NCBI RefSeq assembly: GCF_949987535.1
Contig: NC_080075.1
Coordinates: forward strand, 42,751,036-42,815,035
Length of the DNA stretch: 64,000 bases
Reading direction: 5' to 3'
Source: Balaenoptera acutorostrata
Taxonomy: Eukaryota; Chordata; Mammalia; Artiodactyla; Balaenopteridae
Shown: positions 12,301-23,954 of the stretch, in pieces
Position numbering within the stretch: the stretch's first letter is position 1
How the letters are laid out: each line of letters begins with the position of its first letter
Notes under the pieces: model-generated
Told to the model about the DNA's origin: nothing
Seen by the model: only the letters and a program-made list of their open reading frames with translations
Databases searched by the model: none
Made by a program: the position numbers and the translations under genes

Positions 12301-13339
12301 TTTAAATAGACATTTTACCAAAAAAAGTATATATTGATGACCAGTTAAGTCCATGCTTATTGGTCAACATTGTTAGTTATAAAGGAAATGCAAATTAAAA
12401 CCACTATGAGATACTATAGTACATCTAAAAGAATGTCTAAAATAAAAGTTACTGATCATATTGAGTGTTGGCAGGATATGTAGCAACTGGAACTCTCATA
12501 CAGTGCTGATGGAAATGTAAAGTGATAAAACAGTTTTGAAAACAGTTTGGTAGTTTCTTAAAAAGTTAAACTTACATCTACCAGATGACCCATCCATTCT
12601 ACTTCTAGGTATTTATCCAAGAGAAATGAAAGCATGTGTTCATGTAAGGACTTGTCTAAGAATGTTCATAGCAGCTCTTTTTTGTAGTTGCCAAAAAATC
12701 TAAACAACTCAAATGTCCATGAACAGTTGAATGGATAAATAAATGGTGGTATATCCATACAGTGGACCATTACTCAGGAATAAAAATAAACTATTGATAT
12801 CTACAACATGGATGAATCTCAGAGTAATTATTCTGAGTGAAAGAAGCCAGATGAAAAAAGAGGATATGCTATATGATTCCATTTATAACAAATTATAGAA
12901 AATAATTTCTATAGTGATAGAAAGCAGATCAGTGGTTATCTGGGAATGAGGTGAAGGTGGGGAGAGGTAGGAGAGTAGGATTATCAAGGGGCATGAGGAA
13001 ACACTATCTTGATTGTAGTGATGGTTTCAAGAGTGTATATGTCAAAATTTATACACTGTAAACATTTAGAGTTTAGTGTATATCAGTTATACCTCAATAA
13101 AGATGTTAAGAAACAACAAAAATATATTTAAGCAACTTATATTTCTTAACAGAATACATCGTATATCTGGATTCAAATATTCATACTTTTGTAAATTAAA
13201 ATTGTGACTCATGAAAATAAGAAGGGTGCTCAGGGTTCTGTAGGGGTCTAGAAAATCACAGCATATAACTGATAGTGTTTGTCTACCTTTACATTATATC
13301 ATGCTAACAGTTAGGCAGGAATGCATTTGCCATAGAAAG

Positions 13340-13470
13340 TCCCTGCCAAACTCAAAGACACATTCTGATTCAGAAGGTCTGGATTGGATGAATCTGCATT
13401 TTAAATGAGTCCTTTAGGTGATTCTGATGCAGATGAGTCATGGGCCACACTAGAGAAATATTGGTCAAAA
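13340..13470 (+). repeat. MER5A-like hAT remnant
   Basis: The segments 'cacattctgattcagaaggt', 'gaatctgcattttaaatgag' and 'ttaggtgattctgatgcaga' match the inner part of MER5A, a non-autonomous hAT-Charlie DNA transposon. Terminal inverted repeats are eroded. Confidence 0.7.
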
Positions 13471-13924
13471 TCTTAACAACAGCAAAATCTCCTGTCTCTC
13501 TCTTCCAGCTTGGCTTGTGTTTGGTTCTCTTGGTTGAGGTCCATAGGTTAACTGAATTCTCCCTGTAGTATATTCTTATTGGGTGAGACCTAGCTGCCCA
13601 CCTTTGGACAATATCAATGCTCAGAAATACTGTTACAGCATTAGGTCTGGGATTAACCCCAACAGTGTAATTATAGTCATAAAAACAACCTCGTAGTCAC
13701 GTAGTCCAGGCCCTGCCCTCCCTAAGGAACATCCATCCCTCTTGGACCATTTCAGACAAGTGAAGGCTGGGCTTTTGGAGCCCCAGGGCAGGGAAGCTCT
13801 TGGGCCTTGCTTACCTCCTGGCTCTGGTGCCAGCGACTCTTAGTCAGAAGTTCTCCTTTGAGTTTCACAGACTTCCTCCTGCAGCTGTCCTTGAGGGCTG
13901 TGTCTTTTGCAAGTTCCTTAATGG

Positions 13925-14415
13925 ATCAAGTCACTCTACTGCTTAAAACCTTTTAGAAGCTTTCCATGGCTGGTAGGATAAAAGCCAAACCCCTGGCCTT
14001 CGCCTGTAGCCTCTGGATGATCTCTGCCCTGACTGCCCCTGCTATTGCACCTCCAGCAAGCACCAGCCAACCCTGGACTTGGCTCCTGGTGTTTAAACAC
14101 CAAGAAGTCCTTGCCCACCTCAGATTTCTCTCACGCATTTTCCTCTTCCTAAAAGCTTTCTTTGGCTGAAATGTGGCTGGTTCCTCTCATGCTTTACACT
14201 TCATCAAGATGTCACCTCCTTAGGAAGACCTTCCCTTGCCACCCTCTCTGGAGATGGCTCTCTTCTCTCCCCAGTTGTTCTTTGTCCTATTTCTTATCAC
14301 AAGTTGTATGTCTTTTGTTCAACTTTTTATGTTGTCTCCACTAGAATGTAAGCTCTATTAAGGTAGGGTGATGTCTTCTTTGCTCACTGTTGTATCATCA
14401 TTATTGGTTGAATAA
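13925..14415 (+). repeat. L2 LINE 3' end
   Basis: Typical L2 3' text is readable in order: 'aggataaaagccaaacccct', 'ccttgcccacctcagatttc', 'gatgtcacctccttaggaag' with 'accttcccttgccaccctct', then 'ctagaatgtaagctctatta' and 'tgctcactgttgtatcatc'. The open frames here (60-67 codons) are by-products of this repeat. Confidence 0.85.
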
Positions 14416-14419
14416 TGAA

Positions 14420-15355
14420 TTACTCCTCCAAGATCCCCTAATTTTTACAAATACTATGTCAGTGGGCTAAATAGAATTCTTACAGATGAAGGTCTTGGGT
14501 ACCAGTATTTTCAAAATTGTTACTAAAGCACAACAAAACAGAGCGGAGCATTTCAGTGCAGATGGAGAACAGCAAATACACACTTGCTTCCAAACAGTCT
14601 TCCTTGTTGTGTTCACCCAGGAGTCAACTCCCATTGGGGGGAAATAGGAAAATGGGTTCAAAAATAGAGTTCAGGGTTTAGTTGAGTTTTGCCTGGCTTT
14701 AGTTCCTCTCTGGTCTTATTCTTGATAGGACTCCAAGCAGGACTGGGCTCCTGGCAGTCCAGCTGGGGTGGGTCATGGCTAGGTGATCTGTGACTTACTG
14801 GCTTTTCCAAGAAGACCGGAAATGAGTGATTGTTCTTGCTCCTGTGGCATGGAGAGTACCATATTTGTATGCAATTTCTGAAGCCAGAAGGTTGGGTCAT
14901 TGTCATGACTGTTCCTCTTTTTATTACTGAGTTTGATATTTGAAATCAATGAAGGCAGAAGCCTTATGGCAGGTGTCACTATGTGCCACAGGAAGCTCTG
15001 ATCCTGGGAGGTGAAAAGCTGAGCTTCCTTGAAGGAGATGGGCTTCCTTTGTGGAATCTCTTTGACTCCATACTTTTTCTCTCAAAACAATTTCAATTTA
15101 CTTCCAGTTGTTTTCTCTCTGTTCTTTTGTTCCTTCTCCTTTCTCTCTTCTATTTCATTTTTCCTACATGTTTTTTTCTTCATATGCAGCTCTCTTTTTT
15201 TAGTTTCTCTCTCTCCATCTCTTTCCTCTCTATCTCCATGACTTACCTCATGTCCTTTCATCTTGCTTCCCCTTCATCTTTTACTTGTTTTCATTTAAGA
15301 TGATCCTGTGAAGCCAGGGACATTCTTTTCTCATCACTTTGAACCTAGTTCAGTG
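14420..15355. other. Unassigned sequence with pyrimidine-rich tract
   Basis: Unique text followed by a strongly C/T-rich block on the + strand at about 15060-15300. The 106-codon frame at 14983-15303 is a low-complexity translation (Phe, Leu, Ser runs) of that tract and is rejected as a gene. Confidence 0.5.
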
Positions 15356-15359
15356 GTAA

Positions 15360-18300
15360 CTGGCTATGTTAATACCTATATATATCAATTTGAAATGATA
15401 TACTTTCCTGGTTAATTGAATATGTTGATCATTGTGAGATATTCCTCTTTATCTCAAAGAATGATTTTTGCCTTAAATTCTACTTTGATATTAATTTAGC
15501 TATACCAGTTTATTTTGGTTAGTATTTGCATAGTATTTCTTTTTCCATCTTTTCAACCTTTTTGTATGATCATATTCAATCTGTGTCATGTAGGTAATAT
15601 GTTGGGGTTTTGGGTTTTTATCCTGTCTGATAATGTTTCTCTTTTAATTGGAGCATTTTATACATTTGCCTTTTAATGTATTTATGGATATATTTTGGTT
15701 TAAATCTACACTCTTGTATTTGCTTTATATTTATCTCACCTATAGTATTCCATGTTCTCTCCTTTCTTCCTTTCGTTTGGATTTATAATTTCTTTATTAT
15801 TTCATTTTCTATTTATATTAGCTTGCTATGTGTTTATGATTATTATAGTTATATTTTTGATGATAATTATAGTAGTTACTCAAGAGATTTACCTAAACAT
15901 GCTTGACATAACAAGTATAAAATGAAAACGTTCATCATTTACTGGTTAAAACAGAGACCCTAGAATACTGTATATATTTCCCCTTTCAACTTTATGCTAT
16001 TATTATTGTGAATTTTAATTTATAGATATTTTAAATCTTACAAAACAAAATTTTTAATATTTTATATAGTAAATACTCATTTAACTTACCCACATGTTTG
16101 CTGTTCCTGTTACTCTTCATATCTTCCTGCATCTTTAAGCTTCATGTGGGATCATTTTCCTTCTGTGTATAGACATTGCCATTAGTTAAAGTCTACTGAA
16201 ACATTCTCTCAGTTATTGTTTGTGTGAAAAATATCTTGATTTCACTATTTTTCAAGCATATTTTACCTGGGTGTAGGATTTTAGGATGGCAGTTATTTTC
16301 TTAGCACTTTTAAGATATCGTTACACAAAGATTAACAAATGGGGTCTAATTAAACTTAAAAGCTTTTGCATAGCAAAGGAAACCATAAACAAAACAAAAA
16401 ACCCTCAGAATGGGAGAAAATATTTGCAAATGAAGCAACCAACAGAATATATAAACAGCTCATACAGCTCAACATCAAAAAAACAAATAACCCAATCAAA
16501 AAATGGAGGGGAAGATCTAATAGACATTTCTCCAAAGAAGACATACAGATGGCCAAAAAGCACATGAAAAGATAGATGCTCAGCATCACTAATTATTAGA
16601 GAAATGCAAATCAAAACTACAAGGAGGTATCACCTCACACTGGTCAGAATGACCATCATCAAAAAATCTACAAACAGTAAATGCTGGAAAAGGTGTGGAG
16701 AAAAGGGAACCCTCCTGCAGTGTTGGGGGGAATGTAAATTGGTACAGCCACTATGGAAAACAGTATGGTGGTTCCTTAAAAAACCAAAAATAGAGCTACC
16801 ATTTGACCCAGCAATCCCACTCTGAGGCATATATCCAGAGAAAACCAGAATTCGAAAGGATGCATGCACCCCGATGTTCATTGCAACACTATTTATAATA
16901 GCCAGGACATGGAAGCAACCTAAATGTCCGTCAACAGAGGAATGGATAAAGAAGATGTGGTATATGTATATACAATGGACTATTACTCAGCCATAAAAAG
17001 GAACGAAATAGTACCATTTGCAGAGATGTGGATGGACCTAGAGACTGTCATACAGAGACAAGTAAGTAAGAAAGAGAAAAACAAATATAGTATAATATCG
17101 CTTATGTGGAATCTAGAAGAATGATACAGGTGAACTTATTGGCAAAGCAAAAATAGAGTCACAGATGTAGAGAACAAACTTACGGTTACCAAGGGGAAAG
17201 GTGGGGTGGGACGAATTGTGAGATTGGGATTGACATATATACACCACTATGTATAAAATAGGTAACTAATGAGAACCTACTGTTTAGCACAGGGAGCTCT
17301 TCTCAGTGATCCTTGGTGACCTAAATGGGAAGGAAATCTAAAAAAGAGTGGATATATGTATAACTAATTCACTTTATTGTACAGCAGAAACTAACATGAC
17401 ATTGTAAAGCAACTATACTCCAATAAAAAAAAGATATTGTTACATTATTGTCAGGCTTGTGCTGCCTCTGATGGGAAGTCAGATTCGTGAATTCTGTTGT
17501 TGCTTCTATAGTTTTTCTTGTTTTTATTCAAAGACCCCTCTTTTTTGTTAATCATCACTTTTTTTTTTCTAATGAGTAGGTAAGATATTTAAAAAAAATT
17601 ATATGGTATTTATTCTGCTTGATAGTCATAGTAAGTGCTTCTTGAATTTGTGCTTTTTTTGTGTTTCAGCAGTTTTGGAAAATGCTTTTAAATATTGCTC
17701 TTCCTCCATTCTCTTTCTCTTCTCCTTCTGTGACCAGAGTTATATTACTTAGACCTTTTCTCATGTAGTAAGTCTCATGCAATAAGTCTTGATTTATTGT
17801 ATACTCTTTTTTCTATTTTCCATCCTTTTATCTTTCAGTGCTTTGTTCTGGACATCTGACTTATTTTGTAGTTTACCAATTAACTTTTCAGTTGTATTTG
17901 ATCTGTTGTTAAAACCTTCCATTTATTTAAAGATTGTAGTTATTATAGTTTTTAGTTTTAGTATTGTATTTTTTAGTGTCTTTATTTCCATCTTTTTAAA
18001 GTAGTTTCTGGTTGATTGTTAGAATTTTCCATTTTGGCTTTAAATACTTGGAATATATTAAGCATAGTTATTGTAAAGTCTGTGTCTGATAACTATTTTC
18101 TAGGTCCTATTGTATGTATGGTTGTTTTTGATTGAGTACCAGGTATTGCATATGAAAAAAAAACTAGGGTTAATTTGAGGCTTAGCATAATGGTATCTTA
18201 CTTTAGAGAGGATTTAATTTATTTCTTACTGGAAGGTAGCAGCCCTTAGAAATCCAAGATCACCTTAATCTGATCAGGGTGGATGGGTCAAATATGGCTC

Positions 18301-18550
18301 CTGGTCCCTGTGAGGACTGGTTTATTTTTGATTCAACCTTACTCCTAGGATAAGGTTATGTCCCTTAAGTGTCCCAACCCTCAAATTAGGGATTTGCTAG
18401 TCCCTCCATCTTGGTGGGTCCTGAACCAATTTTTTTTCCTATCTGCAAGACAGTCTGTCAAAAGGTCTGTTAAGTTTCACACCTGTCAGCCACCTATACT
18501 GGAGTTGGCTCAGACCCCAGAGTCTGGGTAAAAGTAGCCTCACATGCCAG
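15360..18550 (-). mobile_element. Ancient L1 fragment, antisense, split by a younger L1
   Basis: The + strand is T-rich and reads as reverse-complement old L1, for example 'gatttttgccttaaattcta' near 15460, 'ttatgattattatagttata' near 15833 and 'cctctgatgggaagtcagat' near 17465. It stops at 16325 and resumes at 17431 around the younger L1. Reading frames are destroyed. Outer edges are approximate and the far right (18000-18550) is least certain. Confidence 0.6.
16326..17430 (+). mobile_element. 5'-truncated young L1, ORF2 C-terminus and 3' UTR
   Basis: The insert begins inside ORF2 ('agcttttgcatagcaaagga') and runs to the 3' UTR end 'ctatactccaataaaa'. A 14-bp TSD 'aagatat(c/t)gttaca' at 16312-16325 and 17431-17444 sets both edges. 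ORF2 is frameshifted: pieces of the C-terminal region appear in several frames at 16286-17124. It carries no promoter or ORF1, so it was dead on arrival. Confidence 0.95.
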
Positions 18551-18689
18551 ACTGACTTCTCTGGATTTCCTTTTATTTTTCGGACTAGGTCCTGCAGTTC
18601 TTCCCTGTCTTGGAACATCTCTAGTTCCAGATAATTTTTACATATTGCCCAGATTTTCTGAGTGTTCTCTGCATGAAGGTTTGTCCAAG

Positions 18690-18860
18690 TTTCCTAGTCT
18701 GCCAATACAAGCAGACACTGCTGTTATGTTGCTGTGTAGTCCTGGGCAAATCATTTCCCGTCTCTGGACCTCAGGTTTCACATCTTTTGATGAAAGGGTT
18801 AGACCGGAAGACTTTCCCAATACATCTCTCAGCATTATTCTTGATCTGTTGTCTGTAGGC
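18690..18860 (+). repeat. MIR-like SINE fragment
   Basis: The segments 'gctgtgtagtcctgggcaaa', 'tcatttcccgtctctggacc' and 'tcaggtttcacatcttttga' are the MIR core, diverged. Overlapping 60-77 codon frames are by-products. Confidence 0.7.
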
Positions 18861-19320
18861 ATCAGAACTGTGGGTTAGATGGTCAGTTTTTACAGGGAAG
18901 GCTCAGTTCTTCCTACATAGTGCTGGCATCCTGCCCCACCTGGTCAAGGTAACTAGAAAGGCTTTGGAATGATGGCAAGGAGCATGTTTGCTGCTTTTGG
19001 GAGATTGAAAACGTGTACTATGATGCTAGAATACAGCTAGCGTGCAATAAGTGCCCTACTTTCCATGTTGGTGTGAAATGTAGGCAGGGATGTTTCATTT
19101 TTCTCTCAACCCAGAAATAGGAAGGATTCCCCAGGGCTATTTATCACAGTCAGAGGGAGATAAATAAAGAACAGGGATGTTGTTAATTTACTCAGACTCC
19201 AAACTCCAAGTCCCTTTGATGGAGCAGGGGTACTGGGAGAGCCCTGATGCAAGATTTCTGGTGAACTATCTGGAGGGTCTGCCACTCATCTTAGTCTACA
19301 TGAGCTTGTGCACACACTTG
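18861..19320. other. Unassigned sequence
   Basis: No gene or repeat recognised before the CA microsatellite. Confidence 0.5.
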
Positions 19321-19322
19321 CG

Positions 19323-19324
<2 letters not shown>

Positions 19325-19358
<34 letters not shown>
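19325..19358. repeat. (CA)n microsatellite
   Basis: About 17 uninterrupted CA units. It sits inside a 176-codon open frame (19177-19707) that exists only because the dinucleotide run reads His-Thr without stops. Confidence 0.97.
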
Positions 19359-19359
<1 letters not shown>

Positions 19360-19599
19360 CCAAACGTGTGCCTAATGATGACCACATTACAACTGGACAC
19401 ATCTGGTGGAAAGAGTTTCCAATGGGAATTTCAAAGCACTATCACTTTCATTCTAAAGGGCCAGTTTAGTTACATTTTGCCTCTGGTTCTTCATTTTGAA
19501 GAGTGCTTAGAACATTATTCGTTTTTCATATACTTCTGTAGCATTCCAGCTCTGAGAAAAAAGTTCTTGCAGTACTACGTTAGCTCCCTTTGGGTTAAG

Positions 19600-19790
19600 A
19601 GCACAGAATCTGGGGCCAAATGGCCTGGGTTCAAATTCTGCCTCCTCCATATACAAGCAGTTAAACCTGGGACACATTTCCTTGTGCCTTGGTTCCCTCA
19701 TTTGTAAAATGAAGGTAATGAATAGCACCTGCTTCATCGGGCTGGTGTGAGGACTCAGTGAGTGTCTCCACGTGACGTGCGTAGAAGGGT
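19600..19790 (+). repeat. MIR SINE
   Basis: Readable order: 'gcctgggttcaaattctgcc', 'cttgtgccttggttccctca', 'tttgtaaaatgaaggtaatg' and 'gctggtgtgaggactcagtg', the standard MIR body. Confidence 0.88.
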
Positions 19791-19884
19791 GAGCTGTCGA
19801 TTGGGGTAACTGATATGTTAACCCTTCTGTGCTTGCATCTCTGCGTGTGTAAGCCACAGAGGCCCACAAGCCTGAGGTGAGGTG

Positions 19885-20105
19885 AACTGGGTAGAGCACT
19901 GGCTTCAGGGTCATGAGACCCGCTGCTGTGTTAGATTACTTTTTGGATTAACTTCCAAAATGTCGGACCTCAGTTCAGTCCTCAAACCTTTCCTGTCAAA
20001 TAGGACAGTTACACGCTAGTCTACCTCACAGGGTGGATCTCAGATGAAGTGATGGATGTAGACATCTTGTGCAAAAGGACTAAGTGCTGTATAAATGTGA
20101 GGGAC
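19885..20105 (+). repeat. MIR-like SINE, second copy
   Basis: A tRNA-like head 'gagcactggcttcagggtca' is followed by a decayed MIR-type middle and 'gtctacctcacagggtggat' with 'aagtgctgtataaatgtgag' near the end. It lies only about 95 bases after another MIR in the same orientation. Confidence 0.65.
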
Positions 20106-20570
20106 TGTCAATAACGGTGATGGAAAAGCCATGATCCTCTGTAGGGATGGATGAAATGGAGAGGCTGCAGGAGAGGGGGCAGGAAGGGGGTGGTTCCAAC
20201 ATTTTACTTGAGTTTCCAGGCTTGTTCTGTTTCTGCATGACTCTACTCTCGGCATTCCCAGCACACGGACTATTCCTCTGGGCTATCCATGGAAGGGATT
20301 TTGAGGGGCCCTTAGGGTCAGTCTTGTATTCCATTTCTCTTCTCCCAGGGTCTTGTCCTGGAGACCCTGAACTTGGTATCTGGCAGTGTGTCTATTTGGC
20401 CTAGCAAGGAGAATCCTGGCCCTTGCTCTTGGGCGTGAGCAGGAGGATTAAAAGCCCCTCTGGAGTGACGATGTGGGGCAGTAATTGTGGCGTGGGAAGG
20501 ACCAGGTGTTGGGGACCAGACAGGGTGTGATCAGAGCCCTGAGGTGGGCGCAAGGTAAAGGTCAGGGTAA
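20106..20570. other. Unassigned unique sequence
   Basis: Frames of 67-85 codons overlap on both strands with no recognisable product. No repeat family identified. Confidence 0.45.
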
Positions 20571-20574
20571 GTGA

Positions 20575-20930
20575 CGTATTGGTTTCCTCTGGCTGCTGTA
20601 ACACACTACCAAACAGACTATACGATTCTCTTACAGGTCTGGAGGCCAGAAGTCTGAAATCAGTATTACCGTGCCAAAATCAAGATGTCCACAGGTTCAT
20701 GCTCCCATCGAGGGCTTTAGGGGCGAATGTGCTCCTGGCCTCTTCCAGCTCCTGGTGGCTGGGGGTATTCCTCCGCTACTGGCCACATCGCTCCAGTCTC
20801 TGCCTCCATGGTCACTTGGCTTTCTTCTCTTCTTTCTTCTGCCACTTTCTTAGAAGGGCACTTGTGATGGCGTCTAGGGCCCACACAGATAATCCAGGAT
20901 AATGTCCTCATCTCACAATTCTTAATCATT
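20575..20930 (-). mobile_element. MaLR (MLT1/MST-like) LTR, antisense
   Basis: The + strand shows the reverse complement of a MaLR LTR: 'ggctgctgtaacacactacc', 'gtctggaggccagaagtctg', 'gcctcttccagctcctggtg' and 'ttagaagggcacttgtgatg'. The 107-codon frame inside it is a known type of artefact of this repeat. Confidence 0.8.
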
Positions 20931-21224
20931 ATCTGCAAAAATACTTTTCCCCAAGAAGGTAACACTTATAGATCCCAGGGTCTATAGGATCCTGATAGGA
21001 TCCAGAATGAGGATACCTCTTGGGGGATATCATTGGGCCGGGAATAGGGAAAGCAGGAGACAGGCCCATATAGGGGATGCCCAGAATGAAGGCATTAGGA
21101 ATCAGGGGACCTGTCCCAATGGGGCAGAAGAAATTAGGCAAAATGGGAAAGAAACATATCTAAGGGGTAACAAACCTTTATAACTGCCTGAATTACAGTA
21201 GACACTGAATGAAATAATGATATT

Positions 21225-21335
21225 CATCAAATACCTACTAAGTGCCAGGCACTGTTCTAAGGGGCTGGAAAGAAAGCAGCATGAAATTTTCATTCATTAA
21301 ACAAATGAATGAATAAATGAATGAATAACTGAGGA
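21225..21335 (-). repeat. L2-like 'ATTCA...CTACTAAGTGCC' remnant and ATGA-rich run
   Basis: The segment 'caaatacctactaagtgcca' followed by 'ggcactgttctaaggggctg' is a motif common at the edges of L2/MIR repeats. An AATG/AATGA run lies at 21292-21330. Confidence 0.5.
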
Positions 21336-21499
21336 CATTCTTTGCTTAGCAAGGAAGGTCTTTGTTGTTAGATTAGGTCTCAAGACAATCAAGAACAGCT
21401 GACTGAGGATGTCCAGTTAGAGATCAGAGCGGGTGCTCTGGCTGGAGCGGGGTGTGTGCAGGGGAAGAAGGCCTGCCATCACCCAGCCAGAGGAGGGAA

Positions 21500-21692
21500 A
21501 GGGGTTTATTTAACTGGGTGGTTCTTGGCCCAAGCTGCACATTGATCATCTGGGGAGCTTTTATCAAATGCCCATACCGGCCCCCAGAGATGCTGATTCA
21601 ATTGGTCAGGGTGGACCGGGCATCTAAGCAGTGTAAGCTCCCCAGGTGATGCTAATGTGCAGCCAGGGACGAGAACCAGGGTTAACATCTCT
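21500..21692 (+). mobile_element. MER5A-like hAT DNA transposon
   Basis: Both ends are visible as imperfect terminal inverted repeats, 'gtggttcttggc' near 21508 and 'gagaaccaggg' near 21671. The inside shows 'ccagagatgctgattcaatt' and 'ccccaggtgatgctaatgtg', diagnostic of MER5A. It is non-autonomous and fossil. Confidence 0.85.
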
Positions 21693-21699
21693 GTGTGCT

Positions 21700-21935
21700 G
21701 ATTGCCTTATGATTTGGAGTCAGACCTGGCTGCAAAACAAGGCTGAGTCCCTTTAAGCTGTGTGATCTTGGGCATATTATATAACTTCTCCGGGTCTCCA
21801 TTTACTCATCTATAAAATGGGGATAACAGTACTTATCTTATACATCTCTCTAAGGATTAAAGAAAAAAATATTTGCAAAGTGCTGACAGTGATGCCTGGT
21901 ACATGGTGAATACTCAGATATTATCCTTACAACCT
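21700..21935 (+). repeat. MIR SINE, nearly complete
   Basis: All MIR parts are in order: 'gatttggagtcagacctggc', 'gtgtgatcttgggcatatta', 'cgggtctccatttactcatc', 'tataaaatggggataacagt' and 'gatgcctggtacatggtgaa'. Confidence 0.92.
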
Positions 21936-22090
21936 TTCACTAAGTTAGAGATTAGTGTGCCCATTTCATAGATTTGGGAGTTGAGGCTTAGACACATCCA
22001 GTTAACTTGTTCAGAGCCACATTCTTAGTAAATGGTAGATATAAGATTTAGCCCAGACCTCCTTTTATGACCTAATTCTACCCATTATTT
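21936..22090 (-). repeat. MIR-like fragment, antisense
   Basis: The text 'cccatttcatagatttggga', 'gttgaggcttagacacatcc' and 'aaatggtagatataagattt' is the standard antisense MIR 'cattttacagatgaggaaac' region, diverged. Confidence 0.7.
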
Positions 22091-22295
22091 TTGACAGTGG
22101 TGCATTAAAACCCAGCCACCCCACTCTCTTCCCTTTGACCTCTGTGGCTGTGAATGAGCGGGCGACTGCTGCTGCTTGTCTGTTAACACCCTGGTTTCCC
22201 CTCAACACCTAGGAATTTAAGGTGGGAGAGAAGCCCACCCCACCTTCCCTCTTGGCTCCATCTCTTACTCTGAGATAAGGTAGACATAAGATCAC

Positions 22296-22750
22296 TGGAG
22301 GCTAAATAATGGCCCTCCAAAGATATCAGGTCCTAATTCCTGGAACCTGTGAACATTATCTTATATGGCAAAGTCTTTGCAGATGTGATTAAGGATTTTG
22401 AGATTAGAAAGTTATTCTGGATTATGCAGGTGGGGGGGGGCCCTGGGCCCTAAATACTATCACAAGTGTCCTTCTAAGAAAGGCAGAGAGAGATCTGACA
22501 CGTACAGTGGCGAGCGAGATGTGACTGTGGAGCCAGAGATCGGAGTGATGTGGCCACAAGCCGAGGAACGCCCTCAGCCACCAGCCACTGGAAGAATGGA
22601 TTCTCTCCTGGATCCTCCGAAGGGAGTCTTGGCCCCGTGTTACTAGTTTTGGACTTTTAGGCTCTAGAACTGTGAAAGAATAAATTGCTGCTGTTTTAAG
22701 CTACCCAATATATGGTAATTTGTTATAACAGACAACAGGAAACTAATACC
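22296..22750 (+). mobile_element. MaLR (MLT1-like) solo LTR, + orientation
   Basis: MLT1 landmarks in order: 'ctaaataatggccctccaaa', 'aggtcctaattcctggaacc', 'gtctttgcagatgtgattaa', 'ggagccagagatcggagtga', AATAAA near 22679, and the end 'acaggaaactaatacc'. A GGAGG copy on each side (22297-22301, 22751-22755) could be a TSD, but the left edge is ambiguous. A run of ten G lies near 22432-22440. Confidence 0.9.
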
Positions 22751-22755
22751 GGAGG

Positions 22756-23950
22756 TTCTCTGTGGTGGTACCTTCAAGTCACAGCAAACCCAGTGGGGGT
22801 CTGCTCGCTTCTTTTCTGGGTGCCTGATTGCTGCTTCCTACTGCTGGGCCAGCAGGGCCTTAGGGAAGCTCGTGCACCTGTAGCGCTGGACGGCAGGCAG
22901 AGTTGTCTCACCCGCACACCCCTGTCCTTTCCCACCACCTGAGTTTCTGGTCAGGAGTGGACGTGAGTCCTCGCATCGACTCTGCTGCAGGAGGGAGACG
23001 GCCTGTCCAAGAGGTGGGGTGGGGACGCAGAGCCAAAGAGGCTGACAGGCTCCCATTCCCGGCCCCTTTTTGACATTGAGCGTCCCCAGTCCAGTTTACC
23101 CCCATCTTCCCAGCCCTGTTGCTCAAGGGCAAGTGCTTTCTGGAACCGTTTTACTCAGTGCACTGGGAACAAAGGAGAAACCAAATGCCTTGCTTAGGAG
23201 CTACCCATATGGAGGAGGCAAGGCTAGGCCCAGTGACAGGATAATTGCTTAAATGTCTGCTTTAAGTATAAAGGCAGACTCTACCTCCAGCTGGAGTTCA
23301 GGTTCCCACAGGTCATGAAAACAAAGAGGGGAATGGGAGAAGTAAAGAGGAATAGAAATGGAAACGATTAGGAAAGATTGCCACTACTTACAGTGGGGGA
23401 GGTGGGGAGTTGGGAATTAACCCTTTTGGGATTGTGCAAGTAGGGTGTGGGCTCCCAGCTCTTGGCTTTCCTTCTCAGGCTGGGAAAACTGGAGGCCTGA
23501 GCCCACGGGCGAAATGCTCTGCTCCAGGGCAGCTCTCCCAGGACCTAGAGAAGAGGCTGGTGGGGCTTGTCCAGGCGCTGGGCTGTGGGCTGTGAGTTGG
23601 TAATGGCTTTGAGTGGTGGCGCTGAGTTTGTGGGCAGCACGTTCAGGTTCCATTGTACTTTTATCAGAATCCCTCCTTTTCCCTCTGCCACTTGAGCCCG
23701 TCTTATTTCCTGGTGGGTGAAGCCTCCTTATGCTTCCTGCTTCTGCTGACCCGGCACTCTGGCACTCCTTTGCTGGGGGTGGGCTCTCTCTGCACTCACT
23801 CCCACAGCATCCTCTGTTTCTTCTTTACAATCCTCAGTATGTTGGTAATTGTTAACTTAATTGTAGTGATCTTATCTCCTCAATTCTAAGAAGCACAGGT
23901 TTTCACATTTCTGAGTTAGGGCCTGTCTTACAATCAATCGGCATATTTAA
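22756..23950. other. Unique, moderately GC-rich sequence without gene
   Basis: Frames of 60-78 codons are present on both strands but overlap one another and match no family I know. No repeat recognised. It could hold unrecognised exons of a non-coding RNA. Confidence 0.45.
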
Positions 23951-23954
23951 GGGG

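Larger units (their letters stand above)
6980..13108 (+). mobile_element. Near-full-length ancient L1 (L1M class), + strand, decayed
   Basis: A continuous L1 body runs from a 5' region ('taaaactggacaaaatatat' near 7047), through ORF2 (for example 'agacccacctctatattgcc' near 8911, 'atagaccatattctagacta' near 9732, 'aggaatgcaatgttgaatta' near 10804) to a 3' UTR ending 'cctcaataaagatgtta' near 13107. Every reading frame is broken: the longest ORF2 pieces are under 100 codons, so it cannot move. It is interrupted by a CHR SINE at 8107-8409 and by an insert at 9039-9374. The 3' end suggests L1MB/L1MC age; no TSD is readable. Confidence 0.85.

Noticed and set aside
14983..15303. Membrane-protein-like 106-codon frame
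   Set aside because: The Phe/Leu/Ser-rich translation is a direct product of a C/T-rich tract, not evidence of membrane segments.
19177..19707. 176-codon open frame, the longest in the window
   Set aside because: It passes through a (CA)n microsatellite and ends in a MIR SINE; its length comes from low-complexity sequence, and no protein family is recognisable.
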